Assembly (NCBI GenBank): GCA_015065445.1
Contig: SVQF01000002.1
Span: 1-63,118, forward strand
DNA: 63,118 bases
Direction: 5' to 3'
Source: Oscillospiraceae bacterium
GTDB lineage: Bacteria > Bacillota > Clostridia > Oscillospirales > Acutalibacteraceae
Shown one piece after another: positions 56,670 through 63,118 of the stretch. Within the stretch, counting starts at the first letter, position 1; each line of letters begins with the position of its first letter. A program made the translations under genes and the position numbers. Below the pieces are notes generated by a model. That model worked only from the letters and a program-made list of their open reading frames with translations. It searched no databases and had not been told where the DNA came from.

Positions 56670-56698
56670 ATATTACCGTAATAATACAGTATTATCAA
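56670..56698 (-). promoter_or_regulatory. Promoter of the recombinase operon
   Basis: On the minus strand TTGATA, 17-bp spacer, TAATAT; predicted start near 56663, just before the GTG start codon. Confidence 0.75.
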
Positions 56699-56704
56699 GG
56701 AATA

Positions 56705-56875
56705 TCAGCGACATAAATCGCACAAAATTGAGCCGTATTTTTTGGCTATAATTGTATCAATTTTGGCGTAGTCTTGTTCAGTAATAAGGCCATTCTTAAG
56801 CAGCCCGTCAAGGGTTAACTTGGCAATAAAGTAGTCGACCTCTTTATTGAACTGTTCGGTGCTAAACCTAATCAT
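56705..56875 (-). CDS. SHOCT-like small protein
   Basis: 56 aa from the ATG at 56875 (GGAGGTGGCAAAG upstream). The centre LTLDGLLKNGLITEQDYAKI is a SHOCT-type helical hairpin, common in small phage proteins near serine integrases. Start overlaps the upstream gene by 8 nt. Confidence 0.8.
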   Translation of the reverse strand: MIRFSTEQFNKEVDYFIAKLTLDGLLKNGLITEQDYAKIDTIIAKKYGSILCDLCR

Positions 56876-57245
56876 CTTTGCCACCTCCGAATCTGTCAAG
56901 CACATAGCACTCATGGCAGCAGTACTTGGGTTTATCAGCACGATTGCTCTCAAACTCTCTGCCGCAATAGGCGCAAGTGTAGAGGTAGCGCTTTGCGTAT
57001 ACCTGGCCCTTGTGCTTATCCCACCAATGACGACGACAGGCTTCAGAGCAATACTTGTTGTAGCAGTTGTTGGTTCCAAGGGGCTCCCCGCACTCTTTGC
57101 AGGTAGAATATCCAACACGTATCTTATGCGTTGAACAGAAAGAACTGACAGTTCCTTCTTTGATATTCAAAATAGTTGAAATCTCGCTAATGGTTTTCCC
57201 CTTATGTCGATATTCTGTAATGAGAATAATTTCTCTCTCACACAT
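56868..57245 (-). CDS. HTH and zinc-binding phage protein
   Basis: 125 aa. A sigma-region-4-like HTH (about 14-40: KGKTISEISTILNIKEGTVSSFCSTHKI) is followed by three Cys-pair clusters: CKECGEPLG..CSEACRRHWW, then CAYCGREFES..CCHECYVLD. These are treble-clef/zinc-ribbon-like. A prophage transcription regulator is the best guess. GGAGGGTTG precedes the ATG. Confidence 0.8.
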   Translation of the reverse strand: MCEREIILITEYRHKGKTISEISTILNIKEGTVSSFCSTHKIRVGYSTCKECGEPLGTNNCYNKYCSEACRRHWWDKHKGQVYAKRYLYTCAYCGREFESNRADKPKYCCHECYVLDRFGGGKDD

Positions 57246-57351
57246 GGGGCAACCCTCCTCTCAAAAATTTTGAATATTACCGGTAAATTCACCTATATAA
57301 TACTGCCTATTTCCAAAAATAAAAAAGACATAGAATGTCCTGAAAAAGGGC

Positions 57352-57392
57352 AAAAAAATAAAGCCCACCGCAGGAATCCCCGCAGTGGGCAT
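57352..57392 (-). terminator. Terminator of the lysis module
   Basis: Stem GCCCAC/GTGGGC with inner GC pairs, T run on the minus strand, directly after the endolysin stop. Confidence 0.85.
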
Positions 57393-57405
57393 ATAGTTGT
57401 TTGCC

Positions 57406-58203
57406 TTACTTAAGTAACCAGTTAACCTTTGCCTGAACAGCTTTGTAGTCGTAACCGGCTGCTTCAAGTCGTTTCTTTCTATCAGCGCCGTTACCCCACT
57501 TGCCTTCGATGACTTCTTTGGCAATCTCAAGGTCTGATTTCTTGTATTTTTTCGGTTCTTTGAGGAGTTCGTTGACTCTCTTCTGTACGGCCTTTGCATC
57601 GTAGCCAGCAGCCGTAAGAGCTCTCACGCGGGCATCACCATTACCCCATTTGCCCTCGATAACTTCGGTGGCAACCTGGTCAACGCTTTTCTTTGTAGAG
57701 GGCTTGCTGGGTTTAGTAGAGTATGTCTCGTAGGTTATCCAAGGACACTTACCCCAGTTTTTCCAGCCTCTGCCTTTAAAGGCAGTCTTAACCACACCAT
57801 AGGCGTGACCCTTTGCCTCAATGACATAACCGCCACCGATGTAAACGCCAACGTGGCCCGGAAGGAACACGAGGATTCCGGGGATATCCGGCATAGTTGA
57901 GATGGGGCCTTTTTCTTTACAGAGAGAAAGCATGCCATTGGCCGAGCAGTCCTGCTTCGCGTTGTACTTAGGTACCGATGTAGCGGTCGCGCTCCAGAGG
58001 TAACCTTTTACAAGGCCGATGCAGTCGTGAACTCTCTTGTTAAGCTGGTTTGAAGGGCAGGCCCACTGATACTGCTGTGGGTACTGCTTTTTCTTTGCCT
58101 TGTAAAGCGCGGTTGTAGAGATGTTACCGAAAGTACCATACCAATACGGCTTGCCAAGCTGGGCCTTCGCGTATTCAACGAGGCCGGTGTTTGTCTTACC
58201 CAT
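57406..58203 (-). CDS. Phage endolysin, NlpC/P60-like with two Cpl-7 repeats
   Basis: 265 aa. The catalytic part (about 1-165) begins TGLVEYAKAQLGKPYWYGT, with the nucleophile in HDCIGLVKGYLW near 61 and GHVGVYIGGGYVIEAKGH supplying His. Two cell-wall-binding Cpl-7 repeats follow (about 178-215 and 226-264), each with VIEGKWGNG(D/A)..R...L.AAGYD.KAVQ. It cleaves peptidoglycan peptides for lysis. The start overlaps the holin stop by one base. Confidence 0.93.
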   Translation of the reverse strand: MGKTNTGLVEYAKAQLGKPYWYGTFGNISTTALYKAKKKQYPQQYQWACPSNQLNKRVHDCIGLVKGYLWSATATSVPKYNAKQDCSANGMLSLCKEKGPISTMPDIPGILVFLPGHVGVYIGGGYVIEAKGHAYGVVKTAFKGRGWKNWGKCPWITYETYSTKPSKPSTKKSVDQVATEVIEGKWGNGDARVRALTAAGYDAKAVQKRVNELLKEPKKYKKSDLEIAKEVIEGKWGNGADRKKRLEAAGYDYKAVQAKVNWLLK

Positions 58204-58538
58204 TATTCTTCCTCCTTGGTAAAATTAAAATTGAACTCAGCGACGCAGGCCTCAATGAGAAGGTGCATCTCGAGTTCAGAAATGTAGATACCTTTTTCAG
58301 AAAGGATTGAAGAGATGTTCTCGCAGGCTTTAGCAAACTTCTCCGGACCTTCAAGGTCCTGGTAGAGCTGCTCCACCGCTTTGACGCAAGTCTCAACAAC
58401 GGCTTTCTTGGTCTTGTCCTCAGCGAGTTTCTTATACACCACCCTTACCTGGCTTGCTAAAAAGCCGGCAATCGCTGTTAGAACAGCATAGATAATGGTG
58501 TTCCCGTATTCGGAAATAAAATTTGAAAGAATTGACAT
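58203..58538 (-). CDS. Phage holin, LLH-type
   Basis: 111 aa. One N-terminal membrane helix (about 12-32, NTIIYAVLTAIAGFLASQVRVVY) and a charged helical tail (KKAVVETCVKAVEQLYQDLEGPEKF..), the layout of LL-H-type holins. It lies directly before the endolysin in a lysis cassette. Confidence 0.88.
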   Translation of the reverse strand: MSILSNFISEYGNTIIYAVLTAIAGFLASQVRVVYKKLAEDKTKKAVVETCVKAVEQLYQDLEGPEKFAKACENISSILSEKGIYISELEMHLLIEACVAEFNFNFTKEEE

Positions 58539-58541
58539 AGA

Positions 58542-58871
58542 CTAGTCCTCCTTATAAATATGAATAATCCCTTGTTCGTGCAAGAACGCTTCCTGGCTTT
58601 TCTTGATTTCTTTTGCATACTCAAGTGCCGCCTCTGTTTCGCCGTTGCACTTCCCGTTCTTGAGAGCAAGCGCGGTGGCTTCCCCGAGGTCAATCGCTGC
58701 GCGGATGGATTCAACCAGCAAGATTTCATTCTGCTGGCGAGCCTCCATCTGTGCTTTATGCTCTGCCTCTTTGGCGTCAATGTGCTTCTTGAGATACCAG
58801 AAACCCAATCCGGAAATACCGGACGGTATGGCCAGGAGCGTAATAATCTCAATAAGATTAATTGTCAGCAT
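58542..58871 (-). CDS. Small phage membrane protein with coiled coil
   Basis: 109 aa. N-terminal membrane helix (about 5-27, LIEIITLLAIPSGISGLGFWYL), then a helical coiled coil (HIDAKEAEHKAQMEARQQ). A second holin-like or spanin-like lysis accessory is possible. It starts inside the end of the 58998 gene and ends 3 nt before the holin. Confidence 0.75.
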   Translation of the reverse strand: MLTINLIEIITLLAIPSGISGLGFWYLKKHIDAKEAEHKAQMEARQQNEILLVESIRAAIDLGEATALALKNGKCNGETEAALEYAKEIKKSQEAFLHEQGIIHIYKED

Positions 58872-58998
58872 CCTTTTCTACCTCCTTCAATAAGTCATTC
58901 AGCGCCTGTTCAGCCCCAAGAATCGCATTAAGCTGGGCCAAGGCCTGCTCCTTCTGCTTTGCGATTTCCTGAAGCTTTTTCTCAATTGTTTCCTTCAT
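58858..58998 (-). CDS. 46-aa coiled-coil phage protein
   Basis: MKETIEKKLQEIAKQKEQAL then AQLNAILGAEQALNDL to DADN. Fully helical. It overlaps the tail-tip gene by 17 nt upstream and the next gene by 14 nt, fitting the compact prophage operon. Confidence 0.75.
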   Translation of the reverse strand: MKETIEKKLQEIAKQKEQALAQLNAILGAEQALNDLLKEVEKDADN

Positions 58999-61483
58999 CT
59001 TTACCCTCCAAATGTTCAAGTCGTGTCAATATCTCTTGGACTGCTTTCCAAGTGATCGCTGCCATAGAATAGAGGTCTACGTGCTTGCCATCGTCCGAGA
59101 TAACCTCTTGCGGGGTTTCACGTCCGATAACGAAGCCCATGCTCTCCTTCACTTCGACAGCCGGTTCTTCAACGGCATCAATGCTTCCTTCGTCGTCCGA
59201 ATCGAGCGTTATCTCCGGCTTCCCGAAATGGGAACTCTCGCCGTAGGCCAGCTGTTCATCATCCTCGTCATAGGGGTCGGGTGCTTCTTCCTCTTCAATC
59301 AGGTTGTACTGATAAATCTTTGAGGTCTTAAACAGATCAAGCACCGAACCGGACTCGGATATATTTTCTTTGATGTCTTCGGTAGAGGAAACGGTAAACT
59401 TGGTTGCGCAGAGTTCCCCGTTCCACCAGGCCTTTGCGCCAAGTTCAAGAAGTTTTGAATTACCATCAACCGAACTACCGCGAATGCACATATATGCCTC
59501 ACCGCTGCTGCGGAAGATATCAAGTCTTGCCTGCGTCGTATCACCGCTTGAACCGCCGTAACTCTTAACCTCGAGCGAGGCGCTGGGCTTGCTGCTGATA
59601 TTGCCGCACCCCAGGTAAACCATCGCCGAATAGACACTGGTTCCGCTGCCGCCGAAGGCTCTCGTCCTCCAGTGTTTAAGCGCCGTATATGTGTCGCTGT
59701 CAGTGGCTTCACCGGTTACGATACTGTTATCGACGTGGAGCCCACCGTCATAGATATAGGTGGGTTTGTGGAGCGTGATTTTGCTTTTCCCGAAACCGCC
59801 GATGGTCTTGAAAGTGCCACTTGAGGTTCTCTGTGATAGCACGACACCCTCGACACTTGAGTTCTCGCTGCAGTAAATGCACTGAGAATAGGTGCTACCA
59901 GAACCTACGGGTACCATGCCGCCGGTATAGAGACGATTGGAAAGATACTGCTCAATGGAGCCGTCCTGGATAACGGTTCGGTACTCGGTACCTCCGATAG
60001 AGATATATCCGCCGGTAATATTGGCATAGGCTGTCGAGAGGTGACCGGATTCGACATTGAAATAGGCGTTCCCGTCAACTGCTGTAAGAATACCGGCGCG
60101 TATGATATTCGCCGTAAGGGTTCCGGTCGTTATCATCGAAGCGTTGATCTCGCCATCCATCGTAAGGGCGAGTTTGTATGGCCCGCCGTACCCGTTGTCC
60201 GAATACCCCAGGCCGCCCAGGTTAAAACGCCACAGCCGATCTGCATCTACGATTTCTGGATAGTCAAGAACAAGAAGTTCTTGTGGGTTCTCGGAAGGGT
60301 GGAGCACAATGTAGCCGCCCTCGTATCCGGTTATCGCTTTGGTTGCTCTGTCAATGGCAGCCATATACTCTTGCGTAATCAGTGAGTGGTTGTCTTGCTG
60401 ATTTTTCTCTATGGCGTTGATTTGTCTCTGTTGCTGACGGAGCGTATCAGAGAAATTGGACTTTGCTGAACCCAGTTCAAGTTTCTCGTAATGCTCGGAC
60501 AGCGTGTTATATACCGTCTTTATAACCTTAGCCGAGATATAAATACCCAAGCCTTCGTGGTAAACCTTGACGGTATCGCAGAGCCTTACCTTCTCGAGAT
60601 GTTCCATCCAGGCGTACTCCGGGGATTGCCAGAGATGCTGGAAAGAAACCGTCATATTGATGTCGGGTGAATTGATGTCGTTTGCTGCGAGATAGGCATT
60701 TGCCTTTTTCCTCAAATTGGCCTGATTAAACACCTCATCTGTATCAAACTCCGAAGAGAAGTCATAGAACAGCACCTTTTCCTTAGCCAGGGTGTGATTC
60801 GTGACCGGTATGGTTTTCTCGGATAAGGTCAAGAGTGTTTCATCCTTACGCGCATACGGGAAGAGTGCAGTATATGAGCTCTCGGTAGAAACAGTGAGGC
60901 TCATATCCGTTAGGTTCTTACCATACGAGATAATGACGCCACTGCTTGAGCCTCGATTCTTGTGCAATTGGACATAGCGATTATCGAACTCAAACTCCCC
61001 ACCGAACACATCGAGGACCGAACCCTCGGTGCCGCCAAGAGCGCCCCTTACCGAAGTAGCTTCACATTTGAAATTACCCTTGGTGGTTATCGTGCTCTGG
61101 CGTACGATGTATCCTTTCCCAGAGGCACCGGCCGACATAATTCTCGCCATTACAGTGGTCGGGTTTGAATTATCGACCGTAAGCGAGGTTATGGGTAGAT
61201 GCGAGAGTTCATAAGAAATGTGTTCAGCGTTAATGGTCATTATCCCCGAGATAGGTTTCGTTACCTCGTAGATACGAAACATCTGGTCAGGGGAGGTGTC
61301 ATTGGGTTTTGCCAGCACTATTCTGTCAACCTCAATAAGCTCGGCGCATTGGCCACTTATGGGGTAAGTCATCGAAAGCTCATAAACACCGTTTCTCTCT
61401 TCGGTTACGATACAAGAGAGCGCATCATTTAAGAACCCCAGCACTTCTTCTTCGTTTTTTAATACCGGAATCATTTGATGCAC
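58982..61483 (-). CDS. Phage tail-tip/spike protein with S74 chaperone end
   Basis: 833 aa. The N-terminal prophage-tail (Tal/gp18-like) domain covers about 1-350 (VLKNEEEVLGFLNDALSCIVTEE, MTINAEHISYELSH). A coiled coil near 350-375 (LRQQQRQINAIEKNQQD) is followed by beta-rich fibre repeats. The last about 150 residues (SSTEDIKENISESGSVLDLFKTSKIYQYN..GFVIGRETP..DLYSMAAITWKAVQEI) match the self-cleaving S74 intramolecular chaperone. It attaches the tail to the host cell surface. Next to Dit, as in siphoviruses. Confidence 0.9.
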   Translation of the reverse strand: MHQMIPVLKNEEEVLGFLNDALSCIVTEERNGVYELSMTYPISGQCAELIEVDRIVLAKPNDTSPDQMFRIYEVTKPISGIMTINAEHISYELSHLPITSLTVDNSNPTTVMARIMSAGASGKGYIVRQSTITTKGNFKCEATSVRGALGGTEGSVLDVFGGEFEFDNRYVQLHKNRGSSSGVIISYGKNLTDMSLTVSTESSYTALFPYARKDETLLTLSEKTIPVTNHTLAKEKVLFYDFSSEFDTDEVFNQANLRKKANAYLAANDINSPDINMTVSFQHLWQSPEYAWMEHLEKVRLCDTVKVYHEGLGIYISAKVIKTVYNTLSEHYEKLELGSAKSNFSDTLRQQQRQINAIEKNQQDNHSLITQEYMAAIDRATKAITGYEGGYIVLHPSENPQELLVLDYPEIVDADRLWRFNLGGLGYSDNGYGGPYKLALTMDGEINASMITTGTLTANIIRAGILTAVDGNAYFNVESGHLSTAYANITGGYISIGGTEYRTVIQDGSIEQYLSNRLYTGGMVPVGSGSTYSQCIYCSENSSVEGVVLSQRTSSGTFKTIGGFGKSKITLHKPTYIYDGGLHVDNSIVTGEATDSDTYTALKHWRTRAFGGSGTSVYSAMVYLGCGNISSKPSASLEVKSYGGSSGDTTQARLDIFRSSGEAYMCIRGSSVDGNSKLLELGAKAWWNGELCATKFTVSSTEDIKENISESGSVLDLFKTSKIYQYNLIEEEEAPDPYDEDDEQLAYGESSHFGKPEITLDSDDEGSIDAVEEPAVEVKESMGFVIGRETPQEVISDDGKHVDLYSMAAITWKAVQEILTRLEHLEGKDEGNN

Positions 61484-61487
61484 CTCC

Positions 61488-62195
61488 TTAAAGCGTCCTG
61501 AATCTCGGAGTTATCGAGAGTTTAGTTACATTCGAGGTAAAACGAATGAGGTTATCCCCGGGTTCGAGCACCGGGAACCTTGTAAATGAAAGGCTCCCGT
61601 TCATAAGGCCACCGAAAAACTCATCATCCGAATAAGCCGTCATGAGCTCGCTGTCAATAACCACCGACTCCTCAACCCCATTAACTGTATAGGCCTTGCC
61701 GTTGATATAAAAAGAAAGGTTGCCTGAACCTTCAAGTTTGATAATGGGCAACGACTCAAAGGCCTCCGGGTTTACAACCGTAGTGGCACTCGTAAGTTCA
61801 ATAGGTGTGAAGGAATCGCGCAGATACATAAACGGTTTACACGAAAAGCGTACTGCAGCCGTACCCACATTGTTGAGAAGTTCTTCAACATCCAGCGAAG
61901 AGTTGAAGCAGGCTTTGCGCACATATTCGGGCTGGTAGGTATCCGTCAAATCAAAATAACCTGGCCTACAAAGCCAGGTCTTGATTTCTTTAATTTTCGA
62001 TTTGATGTCAGCTGTCCCGATGGTGTAGAGAACATCCACATTTTCATAACGGCCGTTATCGATGAGGACATCCCCATTTCTACCCGGTACGCTTATAAGC
62101 TGCATATCACGCGCAGGCGCTGAGTAGATGTTTTTCTTTGAAATATAGAGGCCGAAGTCCGCACTGCTCCGGCCATCAAAAGTAAAGCTGTTCAC
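61488..62195 (-). CDS. Distal tail protein (Dit)
   Basis: 235 aa. FTFDGRSSADFGLYISKKNIYSAPARDMQLISVPGRNGDV at the N-terminus and YRDSFTPIEL-type and LPIIKLEGSGN strands are typical of the Dit/phage tail family. It forms the hub between tail tube and tail-tip protein. The start overlaps the tape-measure stop by one base. Confidence 0.92.
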   Translation of the reverse strand: MNSFTFDGRSSADFGLYISKKNIYSAPARDMQLISVPGRNGDVLIDNGRYENVDVLYTIGTADIKSKIKEIKTWLCRPGYFDLTDTYQPEYVRKACFNSSLDVEELLNNVGTAAVRFSCKPFMYLRDSFTPIELTSATTVVNPEAFESLPIIKLEGSGNLSFYINGKAYTVNGVEESVVIDSELMTAYSDDEFFGGLMNGSLSFTRFPVLEPGDNLIRFTSNVTKLSITPRFRTL

Positions 62196-63118
62196 TAGAA
62201 AGCCACTCCTTTCCTACGCACAGAAGCAGCAATAGCGACCGAGATTTCCTCGGCCAGTGCATTGATATCCTGCTTGCTCTCGTTAATAAAGTTGTCGATA
62301 TTCAGGTTAAGCGTAATTCCGCTGCTCGCGGGAGCGGGCTTTATCATGTCGTTTGCAGCGGCCTGCACCCCGTTGAGGTTTGCCTGGATATCAAAATCTG
62401 TGGGTACAGCCTTTGCCATATCGGCTTTGACTTTCCCCATCTCGTCCTCGAAACCTTCACCCAGGCCAAGAGCAAGGTTTTCACCGATTTCTTTCTTAAA
62501 CACCTTTGAAGGTGAGGCTATGCCGAACACCGATTTCAGGGCATCGGTTATTGTTGAACCCAGGCTCCGGAGTTTTCCTACGAGCCAGTCTTTGATGTTG
62601 GCAATACCGTTCCAGAGGCCAACCAGGAGGTTATAGCCCACATTGCTCATGTTACCAATACCGCCGGATAAGCCCTTGATGATAGCGCTCAAAATTTTCG
62701 GTATCTGTGCCACTATCTGTGGCAGTGCCTGGATAAGTCCTTGGGCTACCTGAACAGTCAATTTCACACCCATAGCCAGAATCTTGGGCAGGTTGTTGGT
62801 TATGAAGGTAATAATTGAATTAATTATCTTGGGCAGCGCCGCTATCAACTTTGGCAGAGCATTAAGAATGCCCTTAATTACACCTTCAAGAAGTTTAAAG
62901 CCCGCATCAAGAATCAAGTCAAGATTGTCGATGAGGACATCGCAAATAAGGATAACGCAATCGATAATAGTCGGGATAAGGTCCGGAAGCGCATCGGCAA
63001 TACCGAGTGCCAGCGTTGCCACTGTCTGGACCGCCGCTTCAACGATAGAAGGCAGATTATCAAGGATACCATTCACAAGAGTGAGAACCAGTTGCAGTGC
63101 CCCATCTGTAATCTGCGG
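62195..63118 (-). CDS. Phage tail tape-measure protein, C-terminal part
   Basis: Open to the window edge with no stop upstream, so at least 307 codons of a longer gene. Repeated amphipathic helices of the form LPKLIAALPKIINSIITFI and LPQIVAQIPKILSAI, then GLSGGIGNMSNVGYNLLVGLWNGI and the FGIASPSKVFKKEIGENLALGL motif that ends many tape-measure proteins. It sets tail length and helps DNA ejection. Confidence 0.93.
   Translation of the reverse strand, partial: PQITDGALQLVLTLVNGILDNLPSIVEAAVQTVATLALGIADALPDLIPTIIDCVILICDVLIDNLDLILDAGFKLLEGVIKGILNALPKLIAALPKIINSIITFITNNLPKILAMGVKLTVQVAQGLIQALPQIVAQIPKILSAIIKGLSGGIGNMSNVGYNLLVGLWNGIANIKDWLVGKLRSLGSTITDALKSVFGIASPSKVFKKEIGENLALGLGEGFEDEMGKVKADMAKAVPTDFDIQANLNGVQAAANDMIKPAPASSGITLNLNIDNFINESKQDINALAEEISVAIAASVRRKGVAF

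Noticed and set aside
56705-57118. 137-codon version of the SHOCT gene
   Set aside because: The extra N-terminal part is out-of-frame translation of the HTH/zinc gene; the ATG at 56875 with GGAGG is the credible start.

Overview
The window looks like a chromosomal segment of an endospore-lineage Firmicute, most likely Clostridia of the Ruminococcus/Oscillospiraceae type. The evidence is a bona fide spo0A, a B. subtilis ydjGHI-like gene set, AGGAGG ribosome binding sites, TTGACA/TATAAT promoters, and a beta-helix adhesin with Listeria-Bacteroides repeats. The genus is inference. Host core DNA alternates with mobile DNA.

Layout. (1) 1-10307 is a decayed integrative element in a tRNA-Thr gene. 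The intact 3' part of the tRNA at 7-54 is repeated at 10260-10307. It carries a truncated tyrosine integrase, iterated TGACCACTTA arm-like sites at both ends, and a minus-strand cargo cluster: an internally duplicated 848-aa protein, a WYL regulator with a leucine-rich tail, a catalytically degenerate relative of the PolC palm domain, a dual-specificity-type phosphatase, a SLOG-fold protein and a pentapeptide-repeat protein. (2) 10313-32168 is host DNA: tRNA-Tyr, a 1569-aa secreted adhesin, spo0A, an NAD salvage operon (pncA-nadE-pncB), an M32 carboxypeptidase, the ydjGHI-like cluster, an AI-2E family exporter, a zinc macrodomain hydrolase and azlCD. (3) 32288-37798 is a pile-up of insertion remnants at tRNA-Gln: three 5' tRNA fragments, two near-identical ~390-bp modules with AGTGAACCA repeats, an XRE/ImmA pair, a DUF4417 protein, a toxin-immunity-like pair, and a second integrase remnant. 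The element brought its own copy of the tRNA promoter. (4) 37799-51660 is an accessory and defence region. It holds 20-bp iterons, small membrane proteins, a ~545-bp array of long palindromes, a promoter-to-terminator non-coding RNA, a Sel1 protein, a DUF262 protein, a SAM-I-like riboswitch in front of a 95-aa protein, a 1127-aa protein with two DNA methyltransferase domains, and a nuclease-helicase of restriction type. (5) 51781-53534 holds a repressor and a roughly 700-nt chain of hairpins with its own promoter, a candidate large structured RNA. (6) 53774-63118 is the end of a siphovirus-type prophage: two tandem large serine recombinases, an endolysin with Cpl-7 repeats, holin, tail-tip protein with S74 chaperone, Dit, and a tape-measure gene that runs off the window.

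How it fits together. DUF262, the double methyltransferase and the nuclease-helicase form a plausible DNA-modification-dependent defence locus. The SAM riboswitch next to it would couple one small protein to the methyl-donor pool. The three most unusual items are the riboswitch and small-protein unit beside that locus, the palindrome array with its adjacent RNA, and the dead PolC-like protein. All functional statements rest on reading motifs by eye; no database search was run.
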